Notes: generated by a model from the letters alone, not told the origin. Counted from the stretch's first letter, positions 44,252 to 54,682 are shown. The stretch: 64,000 nt of DNA from Pelagimonas sp. (GCA_025210345.1 JAOARX010000038.1:1-64000); one strand, 5' to 3'. Made by a program: numbers and translations.

Positions 44252-46423
44252 ATGACCCAAGCTGATTTTCTCAAATCCCCGCTCCCTGACGCGATCGACC
44301 TTCCCGACCTGGATCTGACGGGACCACAGCGGTTCTTCAATCGCGAACTCAGCTGGCTTGGCTTTAACTGGCGCGTGCTGGAAGAGGCCGAAAACCCGAA
44401 TGTTCCCCTGCTGGAACGGGTGCGGTTCCTGTCGATTTCGGCGGCAAACCTTGATGAATTCTATACGGTCCGCGTGGCGGGCCTGCGCGAATTGGCACAG
44501 GCGGGCAATATGACCCCTGCCGCTGACGGGCTGACCCCTGCCGAACAACTGGTGCTGATCGACGAAGACGCCCGGCGGCTTATGGCCGAACAGCAGCGCA
44601 TGCTGGGGGTCCTGACCGCCATGATGCAGGATGAGGGGATTTCCATCGTCGGACGCGAGGCGCTGACCGCGGCGGATAAATCCTATCTCGCAGAGGCATT
44701 CCTGAATCAGGTGTTTCCGGTGCTTTCACCGCTGGCGATTGATCCGGCACATCCCTTTCCGTTCATTGCGAACATGGGGTTTTGCCTTGCGCTGCAACTG
44801 GAACGCAGCCGGGACAAGCAGGGGCTTCAGGCCCTGCTGCCGATCCCTGCACAAATCGACCGCTTTATGACGCTGCCCTCAAAGGAAGGCCAACACCGCT
44901 TTATCCTGCTCGAAGATCTGGTGCTGTTGCATGTGGACAGCCTGTTTCCCGGCTATGTCTGCAAGGATCATCTGGGGTTTCGGGTGCTGCGTGACAGCGA
45001 TCTCGAAGTCGAAGAAGAGGCCGAAGACCTCGTGCGCGAATTCGAAGTGGCGCTCAAACGTCGCCGCCGGGGACAGGTTGTGCGCCTGACCGTCAGCGCC
45101 GGCGCCCCCAAGGCGCTGCGCGCCATTGTCGAACGCGAATTGCACGTCAGCCCCAGCGAGGTGGTTGAACTGGACGGCATGATCGGTGTGGGTGACACCA
45201 AGGAACTGGTGATTGACGAACGCGCGGATCTGCTTTGGCCCAGCTTTACCCCGCGCGTGCCCGAACGCGTGCAGGACCATGATGGCGATATGTTCGAAGC
45301 CATCAAACAAAAGGACATGCTGCTGCACCACCCCTATGAGACCTTCGACATGGTGGTGCGTTTCCTCAACCAGGCGGCGCGCGATCCCGACGTTGTGGCG
45401 ATCAAGCAGACCCTGTATCGGACCTCGAAAAAATCGCCCATCGTCAGCGCCCTGTGCGAAGCGGCCGAAGATGGCAAATCCGTCACCGCCCTTGTCGAGC
45501 TGAAAGCACGTTTTGACGAGGCCGCAAATATTCGCCAATCGCGCCGTCTGGAACGCGCCGGGGCGCATGTGGTTTACGGGTTCCTGGACTGGAAAACCCA
45601 CGCCAAGATATCCCAGGTGGTGCGCCGCGAGGGGAGCAAACTGGTCACCTACACCCATTGGGGCACGGGAAATTACCACCCCATCACCGCCAAGATCTAT
45701 ACCGATTTGTCATTCTTCACCTGTGATGATGCGCTCGGGCGGGATGCGGCCAAGCTGTTCAACTATTTGTCGGGATATGCCAAACCCGAAGCGCTGGAGA
45801 ACCTGCAGATCTCGCCCCACAGTCTGAAATCCGGCATGATCAAGCTGATCGATGCGGAAATTGCGCACGCACAGGCGGGGCGCCCGGCCCAGATCTGGAT
45901 CAAGATGAACTCGCTGATCGAACCGGGGATGATTGATGCGCTGTACCGCGCCAGCCAGGCGGGGGTAAAGGTCGATTGCGTCATTCGTGGCATCTGTGGC
46001 TTGCGGCCCGGGGTCAAAGGCCTTTCCGATAATATCCGGGTCAAATCGGTCGTGGGGCGCTTTTTGGAACATTCCCGGATCGCCTGCTTTGGCAATGGCC
46101 ATGGCCTGCCGCACACCAAAGCCCGCGTGTTCATCTCGTCTGCGGATTGGATGGGGCGCAACCTGAACCGCCGGATTGAAACCGGGGTCGAGATCAAGAA
46201 CAAAACGGTCAAGGCCCAGATCGTCAGCCAGATCATGGCCGCCAACTTTGCCGATACGGCGCAAAGCTGGGTGATGGATGGCCATGGTCGCTTTGATCGC
46301 CACATCGTGCAAGAGGGTGAAAAACCGTTTAACTGCCACCGGTTCTTTATGGAAAACCCGTCGCTGTCCGGGCGCGGATCCGCCGGGGCGTCGGACGTGC
46401 CCAAACTGACCCACGGGGATTGA
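44252..46423 (+). CDS. ppk1: Polyphosphate kinase 1
   Basis: Makes long-chain polyphosphate from ATP. The 723 residues have the four PPK1 domains: N-terminal (RFFNRELSWLGFNWRVLEEAENPNVPLLERVRFLSISAANLDEFYTVRVAGL), head (HPFPFIANMGFCLALQLE), and two phospholipase D-like catalytic parts (HHPYETFDMVVRFLNQAARDPDVVAIKQTLYRTSKKSPIV; LVELKARFDEAANIRQSRRLERAGAHVVYGFLDWKTHAKIS with the autophosphorylated His region; YTHWGTGNYHPITAKIYTDLSFFTCD; FISSADWMGRNLNRRIETGVEI). ppx follows 126 bases later. Confidence 0.98.
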   Translation: MTQADFLKSPLPDAIDLPDLDLTGPQRFFNRELSWLGFNWRVLEEAENPNVPLLERVRFLSISAANLDEFYTVRVAGLRELAQAGNMTPAADGLTPAEQLVLIDEDARRLMAEQQRMLGVLTAMMQDEGISIVGREALTAADKSYLAEAFLNQVFPVLSPLAIDPAHPFPFIANMGFCLALQLERSRDKQGLQALLPIPAQIDRFMTLPSKEGQHRFILLEDLVLLHVDSLFPGYVCKDHLGFRVLRDSDLEVEEEAEDLVREFEVALKRRRRGQVVRLTVSAGAPKALRAIVERELHVSPSEVVELDGMIGVGDTKELVIDERADLLWPSFTPRVPERVQDHDGDMFEAIKQKDMLLHHPYETFDMVVRFLNQAARDPDVVAIKQTLYRTSKKSPIVSALCEAAEDGKSVTALVELKARFDEAANIRQSRRLERAGAHVVYGFLDWKTHAKISQVVRREGSKLVTYTHWGTGNYHPITAKIYTDLSFFTCDDALGRDAAKLFNYLSGYAKPEALENLQISPHSLKSGMIKLIDAEIAHAQAGRPAQIWIKMNSLIEPGMIDALYRASQAGVKVDCVIRGICGLRPGVKGLSDNIRVKSVVGRFLEHSRIACFGNGHGLPHTKARVFISSADWMGRNLNRRIETGVEIKNKTVKAQIVSQIMAANFADTAQSWVMDGHGRFDRHIVQEGEKPFNCHRFFMENPSLSGRGSAGASDVPKLTHGD

Positions 46424-46549
46424 CGCCCTCACAAAAATGTCGATAAAAACCAAACGTTTCAGCCGCTTGTCTCATGTTGTCTCAGGATCGCACTTGACCC
46501 GGGCGGCTGGCTTGGCGATGGTTTGGAACGAAGACTTGCGGGGGCGCGT

Positions 46550-48097
46550 ATGCACGACACCGACACCCACGGCCATTGGGATCCGTTTGACCACCCGCTG
46601 TTTGATGATCCCAACTCTCGCGCCCTGTCGCGCGTTGGTGTTGTTGATATCGGGTCGAACTCGGTGCGCATGGTGGTCTTTGACGGCGCGGCGCGCAGCC
46701 CGGCCTATTTCTTTAACGAAAAGATCATGTGTGGGCTGGGGGCTGGCATTGCGGAAACCGGTCGCCTGAACCCCGAAGGGCGCGAACGCGCCATGCGCGC
46801 CATGAAACGGTTTCAGCAACTGGCCCAGAACATGGAGCTGCCGCACCTGTCGATTGTCGCCACCGCCGCAATGCGCGACGCCGAAGATGGCCCGGAATTC
46901 CGCGAACAGCTGGAACAGGAAACCGGCCTGCGTGTCTGGGTGATCGACGGCGATGAAGAGGCACGGCTGTCGGCGCAGGGGGTCTTGCTGGGGTGGCCCG
47001 CGTCTTATGGGCTGGTCTGCGACATTGGCGGTGCCTCGATGGAGCTGGCCGAAATCCACGACGGCGAGGTCGGGCGCCGCATGAGTTCAGAGCTGGGCCC
47101 GCAGAAATTCAAGGATCTTGAGGGCGGGCGCCCGGCGCGCGAAGCCTATATTCGCAACGAGCTTAAGGTTCTAGCCAAACACATGGGGACGCAACGCGAC
47201 CGGCTGTTCCTTGTGGGGGGGTCGTGGCGCGCGATTGCCAAGATCGACATGGAACGGCGCAGCTATCCTTTGCATGTCCTGCATGAATACCGCATGGATG
47301 CGGACACAGTTGCCGAAACGATCGCCTTTATCGAAGCCGCCGAAGATCTTGACGACTTGCGCAAGACCTGTGGGATTTCGTCAACCCGCATGGCGCTGGT
47401 GCCCTACGCGGCCGAGGTGCTGGCGCAATTGATCGATACCTTCAACCCCAAGGACATCGCCATTTCCAGCTATGGCATCCGTGAGGGGCTGTTGTATGAA
47501 CAGATGCCGCAAATCCTGCGCGATCGCGATCCACTGATCGAATCGTGCCGCTATGCCGAGGTCAAAGATGCGCGGGTTCCCGGCACCGGACGTATCCTGT
47601 ATGACTTTGTTTTGCCCCTGTTCCCAGACGCTTCGCCCGCCCGCAGGCGGCTGATCAAAGCCGCCTGTCTTTTGCATGACGTCAGCTGGCGCGCCCATCC
47701 CGACTATCGTGCCGAGGTGTGCTTCGACAATGCCACCCGTGCCAATCTGGGGGGGTTAAAGCATGGGGAACGTGTGTTCTTGGGCATGGCCTTGCTGCAT
47801 AGATATCGCAACAAGCGCGAAGGCACCCGCTTTGACGCGCTCTACGATCTGATCCCCGCAGATCATCAGTGCGAGGCCGAGATCCTTGGCAAAGCCCTGC
47901 GCTTTGGCGCGATGCTGTGGACACTGGAAAAAGGGGATGGGGCCACGGCGCTGCGTTGGTCACCCGAAGACAAGGCGCTGACGCTGTATTTGTCCGAAGA
48001 CAGCACCGCTCTGTTTGGCGAAGCGCCGGAATCGCGGTTTCGCTCACTTGCCGGTGCGCTGGGGGCCGAAACGGCCGATGTGGTCATCCGAGACTGA
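46550..48097 (+). CDS. ppx: Exopolyphosphatase (Ppx/GppA family)
   Basis: Releases phosphate from polyphosphate ends. The 515 residues contain the actin-like phosphate loops VVDIGSNSVRMVVFDG and VCDIGGASMELAEI, plus FLVGGSWRAIAKI and a C-terminal HD-like helical domain (LIKAACLLHDVSWRAHPDYRAEV). Paired with ppk1 on the same strand, so synthesis and breakdown are likely co-controlled. A TTG at 46523 would add nine residues; the ATG at 46550 is chosen. Confidence 0.95.
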   Translation: MHDTDTHGHWDPFDHPLFDDPNSRALSRVGVVDIGSNSVRMVVFDGAARSPAYFFNEKIMCGLGAGIAETGRLNPEGRERAMRAMKRFQQLAQNMELPHLSIVATAAMRDAEDGPEFREQLEQETGLRVWVIDGDEEARLSAQGVLLGWPASYGLVCDIGGASMELAEIHDGEVGRRMSSELGPQKFKDLEGGRPAREAYIRNELKVLAKHMGTQRDRLFLVGGSWRAIAKIDMERRSYPLHVLHEYRMDADTVAETIAFIEAAEDLDDLRKTCGISSTRMALVPYAAEVLAQLIDTFNPKDIAISSYGIREGLLYEQMPQILRDRDPLIESCRYAEVKDARVPGTGRILYDFVLPLFPDASPARRRLIKAACLLHDVSWRAHPDYRAEVCFDNATRANLGGLKHGERVFLGMALLHRYRNKREGTRFDALYDLIPADHQCEAEILGKALRFGAMLWTLEKGDGATALRWSPEDKALTLYLSEDSTALFGEAPESRFRSLAGALGAETADVVIRD

Positions 48098-48099
48098 AC

Positions 48100-48474
48100 T
48101 TACAGCTCGATGTCATTTTGCGCGCCGCCCGCGTCTGAATCCGTGTCGGGGGCATCCTCGGGCAGGCGTTTGCGCAAGATGATATCCCCATTGGGCAGAA
48201 TTTCGGGCGGATGATAGGCTGACCAATCTTCGACCTTATTCAGAAGATCGCGAAACCCCTGCCCCATCTCGCCGGACAACTGCCGCAACATGGGTTCCAG
48301 ATCCTGCGCCATGCCCTCAAGCTCATCGAGCGCGGGCTCCATCTCTTGCATCAGCCCCTCCAGGAACAGGCGCGCGCCGCGCTCCATCAGGCTTGGCGCG
48401 TCTTCGTCTTGCGCCCAGGCGGGGGACGCGGCGACAGCGATCAAAAGGACCGCAGTGGAAAGAAGCTGTTTCAT
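48100..48474 (-). CDS. Exported helical protein of unknown function
   Basis: A 124-residue protein with a clean signal peptide (MKQLLSTAVLLIAVAASPAWAQ) and an acidic helical body (SLMERGARLFLEGLMQEMEPALDELEGMAQDLEPMLRQLSGEMGQGFRDLLNKVEDWSAYHPPEILPNGDIILRKRLP). I recognise this as a recurring Rhodobacterales periplasmic protein but know no function. The repeated EMEPALDEL / DLEPMLRQL suggests a small helical repeat. Convergent with ppx with only two bases between stops, and 18 bases downstream of the EEP gene. Confidence 0.8.
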   Translation of the reverse strand: MKQLLSTAVLLIAVAASPAWAQDEDAPSLMERGARLFLEGLMQEMEPALDELEGMAQDLEPMLRQLSGEMGQGFRDLLNKVEDWSAYHPPEILPNGDIILRKRLPEDAPDTDSDAGGAQNDIEL

Positions 48475-48492
48475 GACCTCAACCTAAGAACC

Positions 48493-49494
48493 CTAGATCT
48501 CCAAATCAATCGTTACCGGGAAATGGTCAGAGGCCGTCAGTAAAGCTTTGCGCAGGTCGGGTGTTTGCCAACAGATCGCGTCCTCGAATGGGTGCCATAT
48601 CCGCCAGCGCGGCCCAAGGTCCCGAAGGTCTTGTGATACCATGATGTAATCCAAAAGCGCCTGAAGATACCGCCCCTCAGAGGCCAGAAAAAAGCGCGAC
48701 GTGCTGGGTTGCGCCGCAAGCGGATGCCTAAGCGCACGGGCGGCATGTGGGTCAAACAGCGCATCGGGCGCCTCACCAAGCAAGATCTCGACCGAGCTGC
48801 GCCCAAACAGATGTTCGAATTCGTCCAGCCCGGGCCCATCGTTCAGATCCCCCATCAGCATCAGCGCGTCGCCCGCGTCCAGATGGGACTGAACCCGCTG
48901 GCGCAGCCAAATCGCCTGGGCCAGCTGCTTGCGCCGATTGGCAATCGAAATCCGCATGACTTCGTCACGGTTGGTCGCCCCATGCGGCGCCTTGGATTTC
49001 AGATGTGCCCCGATCAGCCGCAGCAACGCGCCCGCCCTGGTCACAAGCTGCAACTCCAACGGGGGTTTGGAAAACACCACCTCATCGCGCGCGGCATCCA
49101 CGTCCAGATCAATCTGAAAGGTGTGATCAAAGCGGGGTGTCGTTGCACTGGCCTGCGGATCGTGCCGGACGCGCATCACCGTGGGATCATACAGGAATGC
49201 GATCTCTTGCTGGGTGTTGTTGGTGAACCCCGTCACCACCTCTTGCGTGCGCAGATCAAACGCCTGAACAAAACTGGTCAATGCGCGCGCCGTGCTGCGT
49301 TTTCGGCTGGTGTCCGGCGCTTCGATCAGCATGATCCCATCGGCGTCCAACGCCCGGAACACGGTCCCCAGTGCCTCGGTCTGGGCCAGCCGCGTCACAT
49401 CATGTCGCGCAGACCAGCCCCCATCGTTGAACAGCTGCCCATCGTCGTCGAACAGCGCATCGAACCATTCGACATTGTAGGTGGCCAGCCGCAT
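48493..49494 (-). CDS. Endonuclease/exonuclease/phosphatase family protein
   Basis: A 333-residue EEP-fold phosphoesterase. Signatures: MRLATYNVEWFDALF (catalytic Asn), IMLIEAPDTSRKR (the usual metal-binding Glu position), GAHLKSK, LMLMGDLNDGPG (GDLND with catalytic Asp and Asn) and ASDHFPVTIDL (the SDH motif). It hydrolyses a phosphoester bond, in DNA or a small molecule, which the sequence cannot decide. No signal peptide is present, so it is cytoplasmic. The start overlaps the stop of the DnaJ-like gene by one base. Confidence 0.88.
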   Translation of the reverse strand: MRLATYNVEWFDALFDDDGQLFNDGGWSARHDVTRLAQTEALGTVFRALDADGIMLIEAPDTSRKRSTARALTSFVQAFDLRTQEVVTGFTNNTQQEIAFLYDPTVMRVRHDPQASATTPRFDHTFQIDLDVDAARDEVVFSKPPLELQLVTRAGALLRLIGAHLKSKAPHGATNRDEVMRISIANRRKQLAQAIWLRQRVQSHLDAGDALMLMGDLNDGPGLDEFEHLFGRSSVEILLGEAPDALFDPHAARALRHPLAAQPSTSRFFLASEGRYLQALLDYIMVSQDLRDLGPRWRIWHPFEDAICWQTPDLRKALLTASDHFPVTIDLEI

Positions 49495-50177
49495 CAGGCG
49501 TGCTCCCGCTCCGAAATTTCGCGCCAGGCGGTGGTGATGTCCTGCATGCGATTTTCGGACAGGCGAATGGCTTCTTCCGGGACGCCGCGGGCGATCATCA
49601 CATCGGGGTGATTGTCGCGCACCAATTGGCGATAGCGCTTGCGGATGTCCTCAAGCGGCATGTCCGGCGTCACCCCGAGGATGGTAAAGGGATCGGGCCG
49701 CGCATCAGGAACGAACCGCGCGCGCAGGGCCATGAACCGTGTTTCGTCGATCTCGAAGATCTCGGCAACGCGGGCCAAAAACGCATCTTCCCCGGGATGG
49801 TAAACCCCATCCGCCAGCGCAATATGGAACAGCCCGTACATCAGGTCGCACAGCGTGCCATCGGCCTCTTTGAACATGCGCTTGATCCGCAGCGCATATT
49901 CCTCAAACCCGGCCACGTCCTGCCGCGCGAGGTTGAACACTTTGGCGGCGCCCGCCTCATCTTCGGGTGAGATATGAAACACCTCGCGAAAGGCCATGAC
50001 CTCATCGCGCGTGACCTGGCCGTCCGCCTTGGCCATCTTGGCCGACAGCGCGATCACCGCAATGGTAAAGCCGACCTTGCGCTCGGGCGGGGTGCGCAGG
50101 CTGTCAAAGACCTGTGTGAGGCCTTCGCCATTGGCAAGCGCCTGAAGCGCCTGGGTGATGCGGGTCCAGATTGACAT
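49494..50177 (-). CDS. DjlA-like TerB and J-domain co-chaperone
   Basis: A 227-residue protein with a TerB-type helical domain at about 30-150 (KVGFTIAVIALSAKMAKADGQVTRDEVMAFREVFHI; LFHIALADGVYHPGEDAFLARVAEIFEI) and a C-terminal J domain (DPFTILGVTPDMPLEDIRKRYRQLVRDNHPDVMIARG) with the HPD tripeptide needed to stimulate Hsp70. DjlA in enterobacteria is membrane-bound, but no clear membrane helix is seen here. Coupled to the EEP gene by a one-base overlap. Confidence 0.92.
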   Translation of the reverse strand: MSIWTRITQALQALANGEGLTQVFDSLRTPPERKVGFTIAVIALSAKMAKADGQVTRDEVMAFREVFHISPEDEAGAAKVFNLARQDVAGFEEYALRIKRMFKEADGTLCDLMYGLFHIALADGVYHPGEDAFLARVAEIFEIDETRFMALRARFVPDARPDPFTILGVTPDMPLEDIRKRYRQLVRDNHPDVMIARGVPEEAIRLSENRMQDITTAWREISEREHA

Positions 50178-50278
50178 GAAAACACTTTAGATCTTTGCAC
50201 ATACAATGTCAGGTGGTGAAATCAGTACTGGCAACAAGACCGGCAACAATTGCACAAGATGGCAGGCGGGCACGCACC

Positions 50279-50893
50279 CTAGGTCAGGGAAACCACTCCG
50301 CCGGGGCCTCGCAGCTGGGCCAGCAAAGCGGGATCGTCACCGGTTTCGAACCGGACCAGCGGGGCCTGCAAATGGGGGGCCAAGAGCGTCTGCAAGTCCT
50401 GCGCCTTTGGCAGGCGAACGGTTAACTGCGCCAGATCAAGCCCTGCCGACGGCAGGCTTTGGCCCGGCGGCACATCGCTATGCCATTGAATAAGCGCGGG
50501 AAACAGCCCGTCAAAGGGCAATTGACCATTTTCGGGAACCGCCATGGTCCAGCGCAACCCGTCCCGTTCCAGCGCGACTTTGCGTCCCGCCATGGGCAGC
50601 GCTGCAAGCGCGGCGTCGATATCTTGAACCCGGCAAATCCACTTGTCCAAACGCGGGGGCCCGGCAAACTGGTCCAACCCGAACCAGCGCGCATCCGCCG
50701 GTGTAGCCATGCCCGGGTCAATGGCAATGGCCTCAAGGTAGAGCCCAGCGTTCAACCCCATCAGCCGATTATGTGTGCCGTATCGCGCGTGACACCCCCC
50801 GCCCCCCATTGGACAGGCCAGCACGCTTTCCACATGGGACACCGCATCAGGCAACGTCGTCCCCAACACGGCAATATGATCGAGTTCCAACAT
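50279..50893 (-). CDS. VOC/glyoxalase-like protein
   Basis: A 204-residue protein starting MLELDHIAVLGTTLPDAVSHVESVLACPMGGGGCHARYGTHNRLMGL with the vicinal-oxygen-chelate fold: His at residue 6, HARYGTHNRL and YLEAIAIDPG supply likely metal ligands. It resembles the Glyoxalase_3-like group; substrate unknown. AAGGGG precedes the ATG at 50893. It reads in the same direction as scpA and lies after that gene's terminator. Confidence 0.85.
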   Translation of the reverse strand: MLELDHIAVLGTTLPDAVSHVESVLACPMGGGGCHARYGTHNRLMGLNAGLYLEAIAIDPGMATPADARWFGLDQFAGPPRLDKWICRVQDIDAALAALPMAGRKVALERDGLRWTMAVPENGQLPFDGLFPALIQWHSDVPPGQSLPSAGLDLAQLTVRLPKAQDLQTLLAPHLQAPLVRFETGDDPALLAQLRGPGGVVSLT

Positions 50894-50929
50894 TTCTAGC
50901 CCCTTGGTAAGCTGGTGTAGAAAACAGAA

Positions 50930-50956
50930 AAACCCGCCTGAAGACCAGACGGGTTT
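50930..50956 (-). terminator. Terminator of scpA
   Basis: AAACCCG and CGGGTTT form the outer stem with further CTG/CAG pairing, and on the minus strand it is followed by a T-rich run. It lies 25 bases after the scpA stop. Confidence 0.88.
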
Positions 50957-50980
50957 CGCATTTTTCACAGATCGCGCAGA

Positions 50981-53110
50981 TCAGGCGCGCGCTTCGCGGA
51001 TCAGTTTGAGAATGTCCTGAGCCGCTTCGGGAATGTTGGTGCCCGGGCCAAAGATCGCCTTCACACCGGCATTTTGCAGGAATTCATAGTCCTGCTGCGG
51101 GATCACACCCCCACAGATGACGATGATATCCCCGGCGCCTTGCTCTTTCAGCTGTGCGATCAACTGCGGGGCGAGGGTCTTGTGACCGGCCGCCTGCGAG
51201 CTGATCCCGATCACATGCACATCGTTGTCGATGGCGTCCTGCGCCGCCTCGGCGGGGGTCTGGAACAGCGGGCCCACGTCAACGTCAAAGCCGATATCCG
51301 CAAAGGCGGTTGCAATCACCTTGGCGCCGCGGTCGTGCCCGTCCTGGCCCATTTTCACCACAAGCATACGCGGGCGGCGGCCCTCATCTTCGGCGAAATC
51401 ATCCACCGCTTTCTGGATCGCGGCAAACCCATCGTCGCCTTCATAGGCGGCGCCATAAACGCCAGCCAGGGTTTTGACCTCGGCCCGGTGACGGCCAAAT
51501 ACCTTTTCCATCGCCATGCTGATCTCTCCCACAGAGGCACGCGCCCGGGCTGCTTCTACGGCAGCCTCCAACAGGTTTCCACCCTCGTTGGCGCGACGTT
51601 CCAGTTCGGCAATCGCCTTTTCGAACGCGTCGTTGTCGCGGGTTGCGCGGATCTGTTCCAGCCGCGCGACCTGTGCTTCGCGGACGGCCACGTTGTCCAC
51701 ATCCAGAATATCGATCGGATCCTCTTCGGTGAGACGGTATTTGTTCACACCAACGATCACCTCTTCGCCGCGGTCAATCATGGCCTGGCGCCTGGCGGCG
51801 GATTCCTCGATCCGCAGTTTCGGCATGCCCGAGGCAACCGCCTTGGTCATACCACCCATGTCCTCGACCTCTTCCATCAGAGCCCAGGCTTTGTTGATCA
51901 GCTCATCGGTGAGGCTTTCGACATAGTACGACCCCGCCAGAGGATCGACCACATTGGTCACACCGGTTTCTTCCTGCAAGATGATCTGGGTGTTGCGCGC
52001 AATGCGGGCCGAGAATTCCGTTGGCAGCGCGATGGCTTCGTCCAGGGCGTTGGTGTGCAGCGACTGGGTGCCCCCCAGAACCGCCGACATGGCCTCATAG
52101 GCGGTGCGGATCACGTTGTTATAGGGGTCTTGCTCTTGCAGCGACACGCCCGAAGTCTGGCAATGGGTGCGCAGCATCTTGGAGCGCTCGGATTTGGCGC
52201 CAAATTCCGTCATGACGCGATGCCACAGGGTGCGCGCCGCGCGCAATTTGGCCGCTTCCATGAAAAAGTTCATGCCAATAGCAAAGAAGAATGACAGGCG
52301 GCCAGCGAACTTGTCGACATCCATGCCCGCGTTGATCGCCGCACGCACATATTCACGCCCATCCGCCAGGGTATAGGCAAGTTCCTGCACCAGGTTCGCG
52401 CCCGCTTCCTGCATGTGATAGCCGGAAATCGAGATCGAGTTGAATTTCGGCATCTCGTTCGAGGTGAATTCGATAATATCCGAGATAATCCGCATCGAAG
52501 GCTCAGGCGGATAGATATAGGTGTTGCGCACCATGAACTCTTTCAGAATGTCATTCTGAATGGTGCCCGCAAGCAGCGCCTTGTCATGGCCCTGTTCTTC
52601 GCCCGCAACGATAAAATTCGCGAGGATCGGGATCACCGCGCCGTTCATGGTCATGGAGACCGAAACCTTGTCCAGCGGAATGCCGTCGAACAGGATTTTC
52701 ATGTCTTCGACACTGTCGATGGCCACACCGGCCTTGCCAACATCGCCAACCACCCGTTCGTGATCAGAATCATACCCGCGGTGTGTCGCCAGATCGAAGG
52801 CCACCGAAACCCCCTGCTGACCCGCAGCAAGGTTCTTGCGATAAAACGCGTTGGATTCCTCGGCGGTCGAAAAGCCCGCATATTGGCGGATCGTCCAGGG
52901 ACGACCGGCATACATCGTCGCCTTGACGCCGCGGGTAAAGGGACCAAATCCAGGCAGCGTGCCCATGTGGCCCAGATCCGCAGTGTCCTCCGCCGTATAG
53001 AGCGGCTTTACCTCGATATCTTCGAGGGTGTTCCATTTCAGGTCGTCAAGCGCGCGGCCGCGCAGCTCTTTCTCGGCCAGTTGCCGCCAGTTTTCGGGCA
53101 GATCTGTCAT
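50981..53110 (-). CDS. scpA: Methylmalonyl-CoA mutase
   Basis: Adenosylcobalamin-dependent conversion of (R)-methylmalonyl-CoA to succinyl-CoA, the last step of propionyl-CoA assimilation. The 709-residue single-chain form has the substrate barrel ([77 protein letters not shown]) and a C-terminal B12 domain with the His-on box [32 protein letters not shown] at 53110 with GAGG upstream; the frame extends to 53128. Its start lies inside the 3' end of the sulfotransferase-like gene (65-base overlap). Confidence 0.98.
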   Translation of the reverse strand: MTDLPENWRQLAEKELRGRALDDLKWNTLEDIEVKPLYTAEDTADLGHMGTLPGFGPFTRGVKATMYAGRPWTIRQYAGFSTAEESNAFYRKNLAAGQQGVSVAFDLATHRGYDSDHERVVGDVGKAGVAIDSVEDMKILFDGIPLDKVSVSMTMNGAVIPILANFIVAGEEQGHDKALLAGTIQNDILKEFMVRNTYIYPPEPSMRIISDIIEFTSNEMPKFNSISISGYHMQEAGANLVQELAYTLADGREYVRAAINAGMDVDKFAGRLSFFFAIGMNFFMEAAKLRAARTLWHRVMTEFGAKSERSKMLRTHCQTSGVSLQEQDPYNNVIRTAYEAMSAVLGGTQSLHTNALDEAIALPTEFSARIARNTQIILQEETGVTNVVDPLAGSYYVESLTDELINKAWALMEEVEDMGGMTKAVASGMPKLRIEESAARRQAMIDRGEEVIVGVNKYRLTEEDPIDILDVDNVAVREAQVARLEQIRATRDNDAFEKAIAELERRANEGGNLLEAAVEAARARASVGEISMAMEKVFGRHRAEVKTLAGVYGAAYEGDDGFAAIQKAVDDFAEDEGRRPRMLVVKMGQDGHDRGAKVIATAFADIGFDVDVGPLFQTPAEAAQDAIDNDVHVIGISSQAAGHKTLAPQLIAQLKEQGAGDIIVICGGVIPQQDYEFLQNAGVKAIFGPGTNIPEAAQDILKLIREARA

Positions 53111-54008
53111 TGTGGTGTCCTCTCTCAAACAGGGCCGCTGCCAGCTCTTGCGCCGGTCTTTTCGTCCCTGGGTCTTCGATCAATTGCGCCATCCCATCGG
53201 CCCCGGCACGCAGCCAGTGCAGATCGTCGGCATAGGTTTCACGCAGATGCGAAATCTGAATGTCGTCAAAGGGTTGCCAGCGCCCGTCCCCGTCAGGCAG
53301 GCAGGTGCTTTTTTGGCCACGCTCTTCCAATTCATGTCGCAGCGCGGGCAAATCCGGGCTGCGGTTCGACCAATATTGGCTAGACCGCAATGCGGGCAGA
53401 TCCCCCAGGCCGGTCATCTTGTGCAGCAGATGGTCAGGCCGATCGGCAAATCTTTCAAACGGGGTGACCATGATTTCGCTGTTGGGACAGGCGCAGGCCA
53501 GATCCGCAATCACATGCCGCCAACTGCGCGGTGAATCAACCACCGCCTGCAGGGTTCCCGCCATCGGCACATCGGCACCGCGCGGAATGAGGAAGGCAAA
53601 CACCGAGGCCCACCAGCTATCAAGGCTGCGGATCTGCAATACGATCCGCTTGGGGGTCTGAAAGGCGGTATGCAAACGCGCCATGCGTTCACCAACTTCA
53701 GGGTAGAGAACCATTTCACGCTGGCAACGCCGCACGGTGCCCAACATGTTTTCATCGCTGACAACCAAAGTGCCAAAGCCCTTTTCGGCCAGGCCCGCCA
53801 CGTTCATTTGGACCCGCCCCATGTCGCGGGCACCGGCCGCCAGGGATTTGGGACGGTTCGCGACCGTGTTCAGAAATCCCTGACGGGTACGCCACGGTCC
53901 CCAAAAAGCCAGATGAAGACGCTCAAACGCGGCGTGATTGGCCCGCAGATAGTTTTGAAAACTCGTCGAACCGGCGCGATGCGCCCCTACATGTAAAATG
54001 ACATCCAT
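53046..54008 (-). CDS. Sulfotransferase-like P-loop protein
   Basis: A 320-residue protein starting [28 protein letters not shown], which fits the PAPS-binding 5' loop of sulfotransferases (normally H-x-G-x-x-K-x-G-ST-S; here Arg replaces Lys). A middle [18 protein letters not shown] resembles the 3'-phosphate-binding R...S region. It could add sulfate to a surface glycan, but activity is not assured with Arg in the loop. Its last 65 bases overlap the start of scpA in another frame, so the stop at 53046 lies within scpA; the two are likely translationally coupled. Unrelated in function to propionate use. Confidence 0.75.
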   Translation of the reverse strand: MDVILHVGAHRAGSTSFQNYLRANHAAFERLHLAFWGPWRTRQGFLNTVANRPKSLAAGARDMGRVQMNVAGLAEKGFGTLVVSDENMLGTVRRCQREMVLYPEVGERMARLHTAFQTPKRIVLQIRSLDSWWASVFAFLIPRGADVPMAGTLQAVVDSPRSWRHVIADLACACPNSEIMVTPFERFADRPDHLLHKMTGLGDLPALRSSQYWSNRSPDLPALRHELEERGQKSTCLPDGDGRWQPFDDIQISHLRETYADDLHWLRAGADGMAQLIEDPGTKRPAQELAAALFERGHHNDRSARKLAATGRERAARPRA

Positions 54009-54157
54009 CGGTCTTGGGCACCCCTTTTGACGCAGCGGGGCACTGTTCCCCGGTTGCGCAAACCACGATGCGGCCATCATGGTAAGCAGGGGCTTAAATT
54101 CGCCGGGATGATTCAAATTGCGCATATTTTGCGCGCAGGCACTCCGCCAGTGATGTC

Positions 54158-54682
54158 CTAAACGTTGCCGCGCATGAACAGCGCGACGCTTTCGGGGGGA
54201 TAGATCATCAAAAGCGCGTTTTGCGCGGGGTCGTAGATCGTGATGGTCTCTGGCGAGGTCAGCACCGCGTAGAAACCGTTCATGATCGGCCCCTCTTCGA
54301 GACAATCGAGGTACGGCCCAACCCCAGACGACACCAACCCCAGCCCTGTGGGCAAATCGAGCGACATAACCCCCTCGGAAATTTCGCTGGGCGTCATGCC
54401 TGGCAGGTCGAAAAGGACAGCGCGTTCTTTTTTGAGATAGGTCACCGCTTCGCGCAGATCGGTCACGACGCGCGGCCCCGAGGACCGGATCGCGTTCGAC
54501 GCCAGTTCGAACACCGCCGTCGTACAGGTGGTTTTGGTGTTGAAATGCTTGGTCTGCGCCAGGAACAGCCATTCCTTGAGCTGCGCGCGCAGCGCCTCTT
54601 CCTCGTCCAGCTGTTGGCAGGCCGTCAGCGACAGGCAAACCATCAAAGCGCTGATCACCCGTTTGCACCCAGTGCCGTACAT
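54158..54682 (-). CDS. Putative lipoprotein in the propionyl-CoA cluster
   Basis: A 174-residue protein with a lipoprotein signal (MYGTGCKRVISALMVCLSLTACQQLDEEE; lipobox LTAC). The mature part has no recognised domain (TTCTTAVFELASNAIRSSGPRVVTDLREAVTYLKKERAVLFDLPGMTPSEISEGVMSLDLPTGLGLVSSGVGPYLDCLEEGPIMNGFYAVLTSPETI). The start at 54682 is set by the signal; the frame continues to 54790. It lies between pccA and the sulfotransferase-like gene, all on the minus strand. Its link to propionate metabolism is only positional. Confidence 0.78.
   Translation of the reverse strand: MYGTGCKRVISALMVCLSLTACQQLDEEEALRAQLKEWLFLAQTKHFNTKTTCTTAVFELASNAIRSSGPRVVTDLREAVTYLKKERAVLFDLPGMTPSEISEGVMSLDLPTGLGLVSSGVGPYLDCLEEGPIMNGFYAVLTSPETITIYDPAQNALLMIYPPESVALFMRGNV

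Noticed and set aside
51074-52294. Plus-strand frame opposite scpA
   Set aside because: Antisense of methylmalonyl-CoA mutase; no supporting features.
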